Part shown: positions 23,497 through 32,702 of the stretch, piece after piece
Position numbering within the stretch: position 1 is the first letter of the stretch
Layout: every line of letters starts with the position of its first letter
NCBI GenBank assembly: GCA_001914195.1
Contig: MKYF01000033.1
Span: forward strand, 3,287 to 67,286
Direction of reading: 5' to 3'
Length of the DNA: 64,000 bases
DNA from: Streptococcus mitis
GTDB taxonomy: Bacteria; Bacillota; Bacilli; Lactobacillales; Streptococcaceae
Made by a program: the position numbers and the translations under genes
The notes under the pieces: model-generated
The model's input: the letters and a program-made list of their open reading frames with translations, nothing else
What the model was told of the DNA's origin: nothing
Database searches by the model: none

Positions 23497-24832
23497 GAGT
23501 CCACCTCACTCCATCTTTTGTATCCAGTAGTTTAATGCCTTGAGCAGCCAGTTGATCACGAATCTGGTCAGCTGTCGCAAAGTCACGATTGGCACGCGCT
23601 TCTTGGCGTTTTTGGATTAAGGCTTCAATCTCTGCATCCAATACTTCTTCAATAAAGACAATCCCAAAGACTTCCAACATATCTGCAAGAGCTTGCTTGA
23701 CAGCTGCATCATAGTTGCCTGAATTGATCCATTTGGCCATTTCAAAGACAACTGTGATACCGTTAGCAGCGTTAAAATCTTCATCCATAGCCGCTACAAA
23801 CTTATCTTTAAAGGCTTGTAACTCTTGGGCATCTACAGTTCCCGTAAATGGTTGTTCGTAAGTATTTTTGAGATACTTGAGATTGGTCTCGGCATCGCGA
23901 ACTGCTTTTTCCGTAAAATTGATTGGCTTGCGGTAGTGTTGGGTCGCAAAGAAGAAACGAAGCACTTGCCCATCGAGGGTTTTAAGGGCATCATGCACAG
24001 TGATAAAGTTACCCAAGGACTTGGACATCTTGACATTGTCAATATTGACAAAGCCATTGTGCATCCAATAGTTGGCAAAGGTCTTGCCTGTTTTGGCTTC
24101 TGACTGGGCAATCTCGTTGGTGTGGTGTGGAAACTCAAGGTCAGCTCCACCGCCGTGGATATCAATGGTATCACCTAAAATCTCTGTCGACATGACTGAA
24201 CATTCGATGTGCCAGCCCGGACGACCAGGACCCCAAGGACTATCCCAAGAAATCTCGCCTGATTTAGCAGATTTCCATAGGGCAAAGTCCACAGGATTTT
24301 CCTTACGAGTCGTTTCTTCATCAGTACGACCTGAAGCACCTAGCTCCAAATCTTCCAAGGTTTTGTTAGCCAACTTGGCATAGTTGTGAGATTTTTCCAC
24401 ACGGAAATAGACATCTCCGTGACTCTCGTAGGCAAAGCCTTTTTCAATCAAGTCTTCCACAAAGCGGATGATGTCAGCCATAAACTCCACCACACGCGGA
24501 TGGCGGGTCGCAGGTTTGACGCCCAAGGCTGTCACATCCTCACGAAAGGCAACGATGTACTTGTCCGCAACCTCCTGAGGCGTGATGCCCTCTTCCTTGG
24601 CACGGTTGATAATCTTATCATCCACGTCCGTAAAATTGGAAATATAGGCAACCTCATAACCACGATACTCAAAATATCGACGAACCGTATCAAAAGCCAC
24701 TGTTGAGCGGGCATTCCCCACGTGGATATAGTTGTACACGGTTGGCCCACAAACATACATCTTGACTTTGCCGTCCTCAATCGGGACAAATTCTCGCAAA
24801 TCACGAGATATGGTGTCGTAAATTTTAATCAT
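23489..24832 (-). CDS. cysS: Cysteinyl-tRNA synthetase
   Basis: CysS charges tRNA-Cys. This class I synthetase has 447 residues. The HIGH-type motif is YNYIHVGNARS near 32, zinc ligands include CGPTVY, and the KMSKS motif is KMSKSLGNF near 268. I chose the ATG at 24832 beginning MIKIYDTISRD; the longer frame begins with TTG and has no ribosome site. The gene lies two genes below cysE, so cysteine synthesis and charging share an operon. No T-box leader is seen because transcription comes from upstream. Confidence 0.96.
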   Translation of the reverse strand: MIKIYDTISRDLREFVPIEDGKVKMYVCGPTVYNYIHVGNARSTVAFDTVRRYFEYRGYEVAYISNFTDVDDKIINRAKEEGITPQEVADKYIVAFREDVTALGVKPATRHPRVVEFMADIIRFVEDLIEKGFAYESHGDVYFRVEKSHNYAKLANKTLEDLELGASGRTDEETTRKENPVDFALWKSAKSGEISWDSPWGPGRPGWHIECSVMSTEILGDTIDIHGGGADLEFPHHTNEIAQSEAKTGKTFANYWMHNGFVNIDNVKMSKSLGNFITVHDALKTLDGQVLRFFFATQHYRKPINFTEKAVRDAETNLKYLKNTYEQPFTGTVDAQELQAFKDKFVAAMDEDFNAANGITVVFEMAKWINSGNYDAAVKQALADMLEVFGIVFIEEVLDAEIEALIQKRQEARANRDFATADQIRDQLAAQGIKLLDTKDGVRWTRD

Positions 24833-24914
24833 AAAATAATAGTCAGGAAAGCCAAAATCCAAGAACAGTTAATTTCATCACTAAGAGTTCAATTGAATTT
24901 CAGTCCGAATGTCT

Positions 24915-25799
24915 CTACACTTCGGAATCCCTTGCTCCTTTCTCATTCAGATAAACCACCTGAGTCTGTTTGACAAAGCCAATTTTTTCATACAAGCGCT
25001 TGGCACCTACATTGCTATCTTCCACTGCAATCTGAAATTCCTTGTCATTTTGCTCAATTAGTTGGTTGACAAGGGATTTTGCTAAGTAACTTCCATAGCC
25101 TTTCCCACGTTCAGGTTCAGATATTGCTAACCCGTAGAAGTAATTCGTATTAGTCGATAAATCAACCGTGCAAGTTCCAATAACCTGACCGTCTTTTAAT
25201 AAAATATATAAGCGACTTTCTGGATCCTTCAGAGCTTCAGCGACATATCTATCCACAACTTCTCTAGATTCATGTTCCTCTGAAAATGCCTGAAATTTTA
25301 ACTGACTAATTTGCTCCTGAAACGAGCTATCTGCTAACAAAACTTCAAGATTGGAAACAGTTGCTAACGGATAAGGTCTTCTATCCTTACCCAACCAAGT
25401 TTCTGTATCCTCGTCCTCGACCAATCCCCAGTTGCTGACAAAATCAGGATGACGGTCTAGAAAAACACGCTCTGTCTGAAAAGTAACTGAACGAATAGGG
25501 AAAGAAGCCGTTTCTTTCTCAAAACTAGTAAACAATGCACGTGCAATTCCCTGACGGCGATGATCTGGATGAACCAGTATCGTCACTTCTACATCTTGGT
25601 CATCTGCATAGACAGTTAATAAACCAACAAGTTCGCCTTTTTCATAATAAAGGAAAAAGGCGGGCATGTTTGGGTCAAAATTAAGCATGTTAGAAAGATA
25701 GGGATCACGATAGGTACCGTCATAGTTTTGGCAACAGTTAATTAGTTTTTTCGCCTCAGATAACTCCTTTTGGCTTAACTTGTTTCTTGCTTGAATCAT
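24915..25799 (-). CDS. Tandem GNAT-domain acetyltransferase
   Basis: This 294-residue protein carries two GNAT folds. In the N-terminal half VTILVHPDHRRQGIARALF near 73-91 is an acetyl-CoA-binding motif A. In the C-terminal half YFYGLAISEPERGKGYGSYL is the second. An acyl acceptor cannot be inferred. It lies between cysE and cysS, 11 nt after cysE, with AAAGGTTA as a modest ribosome site. It could modify an amino acid, a small molecule or a protein; context alone does not decide. Confidence 0.85.
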   Translation of the reverse strand: MIQARNKLSQKELSEAKKLINCCQNYDGTYRDPYLSNMLNFDPNMPAFFLYYEKGELVGLLTVYADDQDVEVTILVHPDHRRQGIARALFTSFEKETASFPIRSVTFQTERVFLDRHPDFVSNWGLVEDEDTETWLGKDRRPYPLATVSNLEVLLADSSFQEQISQLKFQAFSEEHESREVVDRYVAEALKDPESRLYILLKDGQVIGTCTVDLSTNTNYFYGLAISEPERGKGYGSYLAKSLVNQLIEQNDKEFQIAVEDSNVGAKRLYEKIGFVKQTQVVYLNEKGARDSEV

Positions 25800-25810
25800 A
25801 TAGGTAACCT

Positions 25811-26428
25811 TTACAAACCAGACGATCTGTGGCTGGCTTCTTTAGCCTGCTCGAGTTTATTGACATAGTACTCTCGTTTTTCTTCAACTTCGTGAATGAC
25901 CGGCTCGTCTTTTTTACCATGAAGACGAACAATCTTGGCAGGAATACCGACAACTGTCACATCACTAGGTACATCTGCCACGACAACAGCTGCAGCACCG
26001 ACCTTGGCATTTTCACCGATTTCCACCGGCCCGATAACTTGGGCATGGGCTGATATGAGCGCTCCCTTGCGGACGGTCGGATGGCGTTTACCAACATCCT
26101 TACCAGTCCCACCAAGAGTCACTCCGTGATAAAGGAGAACACCTTTTTCAACGATCGCTGTTTCCCCAATCACCAAGCCTGAACCGTGGTCGATAAAGAC
26201 ACCTGAATCAATCTGGGCACCTGGATGAATCTCAATCTGCGTCCAAAAGCGCCAAAACTGGCTGTGCATTCGAGCCAGGAGTTTGAAGCCATGCTTCCAG
26301 AGAAAATGGGAGAGACGGTGGGCCGCCAAGGCCTTGACACCTGGATAAGTCAGCAAAACCTCCAAAGTGGTGCGGGCCGCTGGATCATTTTCTTTTACGA
26401 TATCAATGGTTTCGCGCCACCATCCCAT
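25811..26428 (-). CDS. cysE: Serine O-acetyltransferase
   Basis: CysE makes O-acetylserine from serine and acetyl-CoA, the first committed step of cysteine synthesis. The 205-residue protein has an N-terminal helical domain and then left-handed beta-helix hexapeptide repeats, including EIHPGAQIDSGVFIDHG and VTLGGTG near 111-117. A C-terminal tail of about 35 charged residues (HGKKDEPVIHEV onward) is longer than the minimum fold. It starts 15 nt after pnp, within the same operon. Confidence 0.93.
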   Translation of the reverse strand: MGWWRETIDIVKENDPAARTTLEVLLTYPGVKALAAHRLSHFLWKHGFKLLARMHSQFWRFWTQIEIHPGAQIDSGVFIDHGSGLVIGETAIVEKGVLLYHGVTLGGTGKDVGKRHPTVRKGALISAHAQVIGPVEIGENAKVGAAAVVVADVPSDVTVVGIPAKIVRLHGKKDEPVIHEVEEKREYYVNKLEQAKEASHRSSGL

Positions 26429-26443
26429 ACATTTCTCCTTTTC

Positions 26444-28657
26444 TTATTCTGAATCTTTTGGTGTTTCTGTAAATTCTTTCTTAGGTTTGTGGTCCTTATG
26501 ATGACGTGGGCGGTGAGGACGCTCAGACTTCTCGCCTTTTTCCTCATGCTCAGGTTTTGGTGGACGAGGAAGAAGAGCCTTCATAGAAGCATCGATACGA
26601 CCTTTTTCATCAATCTTAATCACCTTAACATCAACTTCATCACCGATTTCTACCAAGTCCTCTACACGGTTAGTACGAGTCCAAGCCATTTCTGAAATGT
26701 GAACGAGGGCGTCTGTCTTGTCAAAGAGGTTGACAAAGGCACCAAATTTCTCAATACGAACAACCTTAGCATGGTAGACTTCGTCCACCTTAGCTTCACG
26801 AACCAAACCAGCAATGATTTCTTTGGCACGGTTAATAGCATCTTGGTCGCTAGAGTAGATAGACACATTTCCTTCTTCGTCGATATCAATCTTAACGCCT
26901 GTTTCAGCGATAATCTTGTCGATGGTTTCTCCACCCTTACCGATGACAATCTTGATCTTGTCTACATCGATCTTGATAGTATCAATTTTCGGAGCAGTTG
27001 GAGCCAATTCTGGACGAACTTCTGGAATAGTCGCTTCGATCACATCAAGAATTTCAAAACGCGCTTTCTTGGCTTGGGCAAGGGCTTCTGTCAAGATTTC
27101 TGCAGTAATCCCTTGAATCTTGATATCCATTTGTAGGGCTGTAATCCCGTCACGAGTTCCTGCAACCTTGAAGTCCATGTCTCCAAAGTGGTCTTCCAAA
27201 CCTTGGATATCTGTCAAGACAGTATAGTTGTTTCCATCTGAGATAAGTCCCATGGCAATACCAGCTACTGGCGCCTTGATTGGCACACCACCAGCCATAA
27301 GGGCAAGCGTTCCCGCACAGATAGAAGCCTGAGATGAAGAACCATTTGATTCCAAGACCTCAGCTACCAAGCGGATAGCATATGGGAATTCTTCCAAGCT
27401 TGGCAAGACTTGAGCAAGAGCACGCTCACCAAGAGCACCGTGACCGATTTCACGACGACCTGGCGCACCGTAACGACCAGTTTCCCCTACAGAGTATTGT
27501 GGGAAGTTATAGTGGTGCATAAAGCGTTTCTTGTATTCTGGATCCAAACCATCGATGATTTGAGTTTCTCCCATCGGAGCCAAGGTCAAGACTGAAAGGG
27601 CCTGAGTTTGCCCACGAGTAAAGAGACCTGAACCGTGCACACGAGGAAGGAAGTCAACAACCGCATCCAAAGGACGGATTTCATCGACCTTACGACCATC
27701 AGGACGCACCTTGTCTTCTGTAATCAAACGACGCACTTCAGCGTGTTCCATTTGTTCCAAGATTTCAGCCACATCACGCATGATACGGTCAAATTCTTCG
27801 TGGTCTGCATATTTTTCTTCGTAAACGGCAGTAACTTGGTCCTTAACTGCTTGAGTTGCAGCTTCACGAGCCAATTTTTCTTCTACTTGAACCGCTTTTT
27901 GAAGGTCGCTGTTGTAGGCTGCGATGATTTCAGCTTGCAAGTCAGCATCCACATGAAGCAATTCTACTTCTGCTTTTTCCTTACCAACTGCGGCAACGAT
28001 TTCTTCTTGGAAGGCAATCAATTCTTTAACTGCTTCGTGCCCTTTAAGAAGGGCTTCCAACATGATTTCTTCTGACAATTCTTTAGCACCAGACTCTACC
28101 ATGTTGATGGCATGTTTGGTACCAGCTACTGTCAATTCAAGGAGAGATTGCTCTGCTTGTTCTTGACTTGGGTTGATGATGATTTGACCATCTACATAGC
28201 CCACTTGCACCCCAGCGATTGGGCCGTCAAATGGAATATCTGAAATAGAAAGCGCCAAGGATGAACCAAACATAGCTGCCATTGGTGCTGAGGCATTTTC
28301 ATCATAAGAAAGAACTGTGTTGATGACTTGTACTTCATTACGGAAACCTTCCGCAAACATAGGACGGATTGGACGGTCAATCAAACGCGCTGTCAAAGTT
28401 GCATCCGTTGAAGGACGTCCTTCACGTTTCATAAAGCCACCAGGAAACTTCCCAGCTGCATACATTTTTTCTTCATAGTTGACTTGAAGAGGGAAGAAAT
28501 CCCCAGTCGCCATCTTCTTAGACATAACGGCAGCAGTCAAGACCGTTGACTCACCATAACGAACGACAACAGAGCCATTTGCTTGCTTAGCAACCTGACC
28601 AGTCTCTACAATTAACTCACGACCCGCAAAAGTCGTTTGAAACACTTGTTTTGTCAT
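26444..28657 (-). CDS. pnp: Polynucleotide phosphorylase
   Basis: PNPase is the 3'-5' phosphorolytic exoribonuclease of mRNA decay. The 737-residue protein has two RNase PH domains, the second around 318-545 (VHGSGLFTRGQTQALSV, DHFGDMDFKVAGT). A KH domain follows with VIGKGGETIDKI near 565, then an S1 domain (EVYHAKVVRIEKFGAFV). The C-terminal tail is Lys/His-rich. The ATG at 28657 follows AAAGGGG; an in-frame extension to 28771 crosses the promoter and is not coding. It heads the operon with cysE and cysS. Confidence 0.97.
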   Translation of the reverse strand: MTKQVFQTTFAGRELIVETGQVAKQANGSVVVRYGESTVLTAAVMSKKMATGDFFPLQVNYEEKMYAAGKFPGGFMKREGRPSTDATLTARLIDRPIRPMFAEGFRNEVQVINTVLSYDENASAPMAAMFGSSLALSISDIPFDGPIAGVQVGYVDGQIIINPSQEQAEQSLLELTVAGTKHAINMVESGAKELSEEIMLEALLKGHEAVKELIAFQEEIVAAVGKEKAEVELLHVDADLQAEIIAAYNSDLQKAVQVEEKLAREAATQAVKDQVTAVYEEKYADHEEFDRIMRDVAEILEQMEHAEVRRLITEDKVRPDGRKVDEIRPLDAVVDFLPRVHGSGLFTRGQTQALSVLTLAPMGETQIIDGLDPEYKKRFMHHYNFPQYSVGETGRYGAPGRREIGHGALGERALAQVLPSLEEFPYAIRLVAEVLESNGSSSQASICAGTLALMAGGVPIKAPVAGIAMGLISDGNNYTVLTDIQGLEDHFGDMDFKVAGTRDGITALQMDIKIQGITAEILTEALAQAKKARFEILDVIEATIPEVRPELAPTAPKIDTIKIDVDKIKIVIGKGGETIDKIIAETGVKIDIDEEGNVSIYSSDQDAINRAKEIIAGLVREAKVDEVYHAKVVRIEKFGAFVNLFDKTDALVHISEMAWTRTNRVEDLVEIGDEVDVKVIKIDEKGRIDASMKALLPRPPKPEHEEKGEKSERPHRPRHHKDHKPKKEFTETPKDSE

Positions 28658-28681
28658 TTTAATCCCCTTTGGATTGATGAA

Positions 28682-28687
28682 ATTATA
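28682..28687 (-). promoter_or_regulatory. -10 element of the pnp operon
   Basis: The minus strand reads TATAAT, 25 nt upstream of the pnp ATG, with CTTGAT as possible -35 at 16-nt spacing. The short leader leaves no room for a long structured pnp leader from this start. Confidence 0.55.
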
Positions 28688-28706
28688 CGCCTTGCCTACA
28701 AAAATC

Positions 28707-28822
28707 AAGATACTAAGGGCGTCAAAAGCAAAGTAAAAATAGGAAACTGACGAAGTCTTCGATGAAGACAAGACAGTTTATCTTTTTTACACAGCTTTTC
28801 GGCCGGGTTCAATTACACAAGA
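28707..28822 (+). repeat. Nested-hairpin repeat, copy 1
   Basis: This is a 42-nt lead (AAGATACTAAGGGCG start) followed by a nested hairpin at 28733-28790. The outer stem is GTAAAAATAGGAAACTG with CAGTTTATCTTTTTTAC and the inner stem is GTCTTC-gat-GAAGAC. A GGGTTCAATTACAC tail follows. The same layout recurs at 28860 and 58389-58590. It could belong to, or resemble, the SPRITE class of pneumococcal repeats; I cannot confirm the class. Confidence 0.6.
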
Positions 28823-28833
28823 TATTTTGGACG

Positions 28834-28849
28834 GTTCGGCTTGCCGAAC
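28834..28849. repeat. GC-rich perfect hairpin
   Basis: GTTCGGC-tt-GCCGAAC lies between repeat copies 1 and 2 in otherwise AT-rich DNA. No T-run follows. Confidence 0.5.
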
Positions 28850-28859
28850 ATTTCTGTAG

Positions 28860-28913
28860 AAAAATAGGAAGGTGACGCCGCACTCGATGAGTGCTAGGAA
28901 GCTTATCTTTTTT
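28860..28913 (+). repeat. Nested-hairpin repeat, copy 2
   Basis: The outer arms are AAAAATAGGAAG and CTTATCTTTTT and the inner stem is GCACTC-gat-GAGTGC. The inner arms differ from copy 1 but still pair, a compensatory pattern that argues for a selected structure. Confidence 0.6.
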
Positions 28914-29337
28914 CCTAAGAAATGAGACCAAAATTCAATTAAGTATCTTTTTGATATTTCCCTGAAATAGTGCGGACGGGAGGTAAAATTATCCAGTGGA
29001 TGATTTTAGAAATCCAATGGAATTTCAATGGTAATTTTTAATTACTTCGCCTTTTCATTTCTATGCTCAGGCTAAAATAGTTTCCCGAACTATTTTATTC
29101 TCAAAAATCCCGTCTTTAGATAATAATATTGTCATCATCTAGGATACCAAGATAGCGTGAAATATCTTTTAAGTACTCACTCCGTTCGTGTTTTTTGAGA
29201 CACACATTATCAGATTTTGTTTAAAAAATAATCAACTTTAAACAAACTTCTACAACCTAAATACCCTCATCTTTGTATCAAGTACGTACAGAGTCTATTT
29301 TATCATATTTTTCTTAAAAAGTGCGGTCTTTACCATT
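28914..29337. other. Non-coding stretch with further hairpins, no gene seen
   Basis: The gap between pnp and metF is about 726 nt in all. Beyond the nested-hairpin repeats it holds TAAAATTATCC-agt-GGATGATTTTA at 28985-29009 and an AAAATAGTT / AACTATTTT hairpin near 29094-29118. I find no open frame of note, tRNA or known riboswitch. Confidence 0.6.
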
Positions 29338-29380
29338 AAAAAGGAACCATTCCCCTCACCTGAGAAGAATGGTTTGCTTT
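29338..29380 (-). terminator. Terminator after metF
   Basis: AACCATTC pairs with GAATGGTT and the minus strand continues CCTTTTTAA. It lies within 10 nt of the metF stop codon. Confidence 0.75.
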
Positions 29381-29383
29381 TTA

Positions 29384-30250
29384 TTATCCTAGAGACTGAT
29401 GATTAAACAAAGCATGAGTTGCTTGGTGGATGTGTTTTGCTGTTTCAGCATTGTTCATAGTGTAAAGATGCACACCAGCAACATCCTGAGTTACCAAGTC
29501 CACGATTTGGTCCACTGCATAGGCAAGTCCTGCTGCTCTGAGCGACTCAGGGTCATGCTCATACTTGTCTAAAATGGCTTTAAATTTGCGTGGAAGATGG
29601 ATATTCTCACAAGTCTTCAAGAGGCGGAGAGCCTGATTTCGATTCAGAATTGGCATAATCCCTGCATGAATAGGAACATCAATCCCAGCCAAGATACACT
29701 TGTCTTGGAAATCATAAAAGCGCTCATTGTCAAAGAAAAGCTGAGTTACAAGACTGGAACAGCCTGCATCCACTTTCTTCTTAAGATTTTGGATATCTGA
29801 AATCTGATTTGGTGAATCTGGATGCCCTTCTGGATAACAAGCACCAACAATATCAAAGTGAGGGGCTTGTTCCTTGATGAACTCAATTAAGTCCGTTGCA
29901 TAGCGGAAATCCTTTTGTGGTTCCACATCAGGAATAATATCCCCACGAAGAGCCAAGATTTTCTGTACCCCAACCTTGTCCAAGTCAGCAATAGTTTCAG
30001 CGACCTTGTTCTTGGTCAGATAAATAGCTGGCAAGTGGGCAATAGTCGGAATCGCCAAGTCATTTTGGATAAAGTCAGCCAAACGAACCGTTGTTTCCTT
30101 AATATTAAACTTATTATTGCTGGCAGTTACACTGATAAAGTGGGGAGCCAACTCCTGCATATCTTGAAGAGCAGAAATAATGTTATCATTACCCACGGCT
30201 GGGTTTGGAGGGAACACTTCAAATGAGAGTGACGGTGTTTGGCGTGACAT
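29384..30250 (-). CDS. metF: 5,10-methylenetetrahydrofolate reductase
   Basis: This FAD-dependent enzyme makes 5-methyl-tetrahydrofolate, the methyl donor used by MetE. It is a TIM barrel of 288 residues. It shows SFEVFPP at the N-terminus (catalytic Glu region), a VTASNN segment near 41, and DKVGVQKILALRGD near 91. I chose the second ATG at 30250, since the AAGG site is 9 nt from it but only 3 nt from the ATG at 30256. It follows metE by 101 nt and shares its regulation. Confidence 0.94.
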   Translation of the reverse strand: MSRQTPSLSFEVFPPNPAVGNDNIISALQDMQELAPHFISVTASNNKFNIKETTVRLADFIQNDLAIPTIAHLPAIYLTKNKVAETIADLDKVGVQKILALRGDIIPDVEPQKDFRYATDLIEFIKEQAPHFDIVGACYPEGHPDSPNQISDIQNLKKKVDAGCSSLVTQLFFDNERFYDFQDKCILAGIDVPIHAGIMPILNRNQALRLLKTCENIHLPRKFKAILDKYEHDPESLRAAGLAYAVDQIVDLVTQDVAGVHLYTMNNAETAKHIHQATHALFNHQSLG

Positions 30251-30351
30251 AGTCATTATCCTTTTCTAGTTGATTTTTCGTTAGCTGGATTCCTAGAATC
30301 CAAGTGAAACAGGCAGATTGACCAAACAGCACTTCTTAAGAAATCCTTATC

Positions 30352-32601
30352 TTACAATTTCTCACGCGCAGCTTTAGCTGCTTCAACAAGGCGGATCAAG
30401 CTTTCTTTTGTTTCTGGAATACCACGTGTTTTCAAACCACAGTCAGGGTTGATCCAAACTTTCTTGCTTGGCACTTTAGCAAGGATAGCTTCGATTGTAT
30501 GGTCGATTTCGCCTTCATTTGGCACACGAGGTGAGTGGATATCGTAAACCCCAGGTCCCACTTCTGTTTGGAAGTTTTTCGCTTTGAGTTCGTCCAAGAT
30601 TTCAAGGTTTGAACGGCTAGCCTCAAATGAGATAACGTCCGCATCCAAGTTATCGATAGCTGGGATGATATCTGTAAATTCTGAGTAACACATGTGAGTG
30701 TGGATTTGTGTGTCTGGAGCTACTGTTGAGTGTACCAAGCGGAAGGCAGGAATTGCCCAGTCAAGGTAGTCTTCGTACCAGTCGCTACGACGAAGTGGCA
30801 ATTTTTCACGAAGAGCAGCCTCGTCGATTTGGATGATTTTCACACCAGCAGCTTCAAGGTCGAGCACTTCATCCTTGATAGCAAGGGCGATTTGAAGAGT
30901 AGAATCCTTGATAGAGATGTCCTCACGTGGGAATGACCAGTTGAGAATAGTTACTGGTCCAGTCAACATACCTTTAACAGGTTTGTTTGTACGGCTTTGT
31001 GCATAGCTAGACCATTTAACAGTGATAGGGTTAAGACGAGTGACATCACCCCAGATGATTGGTGGTTTAACTCCACGCATACCGTATGATTGTACCCAAC
31101 CATTTTTAGAGAAGAGGTAACCTGACAAGTTTTGACCAAAGTACTCAACCATGTCATTACGCTCGAACTCACCGTGAACAAGGACATCAAAGTCGATATC
31201 TTCTTGCCATTTGATCCATTCGTCAATTGTTTCAGCAAGGAAAGCGTCGTACTCTTCTTGAGACAATTCGCCTTTACGGTAAGCCAAACGTTTAGCACGA
31301 ACTTCTTTTGTTTGAGGGAATGAACCGATAGTTGTTGTTGGAAGAGCTGGAAGTTTGAAAGCTTCTTCTTGGATAGCTTCACGTTCTGCAAAGGCTGGCA
31401 AACGAGTGTAGTCTGCGTCTGTCAAGCCAGCGATACGCGCACGAAGTTCAGCATTTTCACCAACACGCTCAGTCGCAAAGAGTTCTTTGTTGGCTGCAAG
31501 TGCTGCTTCACCTTGACCATTGCGGATAGCATCCAAATCACGAATCTCATCCAATTTTTCAACTGCAAAGGCAAAGTGGTTCAAGATAGCTGGTTCAAAT
31601 TCTTCATTAGCAGTTGTAAATGGCACATGAAGAAGTGAGCATGAGCTTGTCAATACAATGTTTTCAGCTGGAATTTGTTCAAGAACAGCCAAGCTCTTTT
31701 CGTAGTTGTTGCGCCAGATGTTTTTACCATTGACAATACCTGCATAAAGAGTCTTATCAGCTGGGAAACCACCTTTAACCAATTCAAGAGTTTTCTTACC
31801 TTCAACGAAGTCAAGACCAATGGCATCTACTGGCAAGTTCACAAGGTCAGCGTAAACGTCACGAACGTCACCAAAGTAAGTTTGAAGCAAGACTTCAAGA
31901 CCTTTTTTGTCAGCCAAAAGTTTGTTGTAGAGGTTCAAGAAGAGAGCTTTCTCTTCAGCTGTCAAGTCTTTTACAAGAGCCGCTTCATCCAATTGGATAC
32001 GAGTCGCACCAAGTTCAGCCAATTTTGCAAAAACTTCTTGGTAAGCAGCCACTAAGCTGTCTACGAAGTCTTCTGCTTTCACACCTTCTTCAAAGTCTGA
32101 CAATTGAAGGAAAGTGAATGGACCTACAAGAACTGGACGAGTGTTCAATCCAAGTTCTTTGGCTTCTTGGAACTCATCGAAAATCTTGTGACCTGCAAGT
32201 TTGACTTGAGTATCTTTTTCAAATTTAGGAACGATGTAGTGGTAGTTGGTGTTGAACCATTTTTTCATTGGAAGGGCGCGAACGTCCCCTTTTTCTCCTT
32301 GGTAACCACGACCCAAAGCGAAGTAGCGCTCAAGGTCAGACAAGTCCAAGTTTTGAACTGAAGCAGGTACCACGTTGAAAAGGAAAGCTGCATCTAGGAA
32401 GTTGTCATAGTGAGAAAAGTCATTTGATGGAATTTCAGTGATGCCTTTTTCTTTGACAATGTTCCAGTGTTTAGCACGCAAGTCTTTTGCGGCTGCAAGG
32501 AGTTCTTCTTCTGAGATTTCTTTTCTAAAGTATTTTTCAGTTGTAAATTTTAATTCGCGGAATTCGCCCAAACGAGGGAAACCGATGATTGTAGTTGACA
32601 T
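30352..32601 (-). CDS. metE: Cobalamin-independent methionine synthase
   Basis: MetE transfers the methyl group from 5-methyltetrahydropteroyl-triglutamate to homocysteine. The 749-residue enzyme has both barrels. The start MSTTIIGFPRLGEFRELK holds the folate-binding N-terminus. The C-terminal zinc site is seen in THMCYSEF and WINPDCGLKTRG. The ATG at 32601 follows TTTTGGAGG; the in-frame extension to 32745 crosses the promoter and is not coding. A MET-box palindrome lies 81-101 nt upstream. Genes metE and metF form one unit. Confidence 0.97.
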   Translation of the reverse strand: MSTTIIGFPRLGEFRELKFTTEKYFRKEISEEELLAAAKDLRAKHWNIVKEKGITEIPSNDFSHYDNFLDAAFLFNVVPASVQNLDLSDLERYFALGRGYQGEKGDVRALPMKKWFNTNYHYIVPKFEKDTQVKLAGHKIFDEFQEAKELGLNTRPVLVGPFTFLQLSDFEEGVKAEDFVDSLVAAYQEVFAKLAELGATRIQLDEAALVKDLTAEEKALFLNLYNKLLADKKGLEVLLQTYFGDVRDVYADLVNLPVDAIGLDFVEGKKTLELVKGGFPADKTLYAGIVNGKNIWRNNYEKSLAVLEQIPAENIVLTSSCSLLHVPFTTANEEFEPAILNHFAFAVEKLDEIRDLDAIRNGQGEAALAANKELFATERVGENAELRARIAGLTDADYTRLPAFAEREAIQEEAFKLPALPTTTIGSFPQTKEVRAKRLAYRKGELSQEEYDAFLAETIDEWIKWQEDIDFDVLVHGEFERNDMVEYFGQNLSGYLFSKNGWVQSYGMRGVKPPIIWGDVTRLNPITVKWSSYAQSRTNKPVKGMLTGPVTILNWSFPREDISIKDSTLQIALAIKDEVLDLEAAGVKIIQIDEAALREKLPLRRSDWYEDYLDWAIPAFRLVHSTVAPDTQIHTHMCYSEFTDIIPAIDNLDADVISFEASRSNLEILDELKAKNFQTEVGPGVYDIHSPRVPNEGEIDHTIEAILAKVPSKKVWINPDCGLKTRGIPETKESLIRLVEAAKAAREKL

Positions 32602-32681
32602 GATGTGTCCTCCAAAATTTGTTGTTGAAACTATCTTAACAGAAAAGAGAGCGTCTGTATAATTGTAAAAAATTAGGCTTT

Positions 32682-32702
32682 GATATAGTTTGAAACTATA
32701 TC
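32682..32702. promoter_or_regulatory. MET-box palindrome upstream of metE
   Basis: GATATAGTTT-g-AAACTATATC is a perfect 10-bp inverted repeat. It matches the streptococcal MET-box (TATAGTTTnAAACTATA) bound by the LysR-type methionine regulators MtaR/MetR. A plausible minus-strand -10 (TTATAC) lies about 20 nt nearer metE. The match to the consensus is from memory of published work. Confidence 0.82.

Noticed and set aside
24833..24914. Possible T-box leader before cysS
   Set aside because: The gap is only 82 nt, has no T-box sequence or specifier stem-loop, and cysS is inside an operon.
27635..28075. 146-codon plus-strand frame opposite pnp
   Set aside because: It is a shadow of pnp in antisense, with no ribosome site and Phe/His-rich noise composition.
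28658..29383. Decayed insertion sequence in the pnp-metF gap
   Set aside because: No transposase fragment could be read in any frame and there are no matched terminal repeats; the repeats found are short hairpins.
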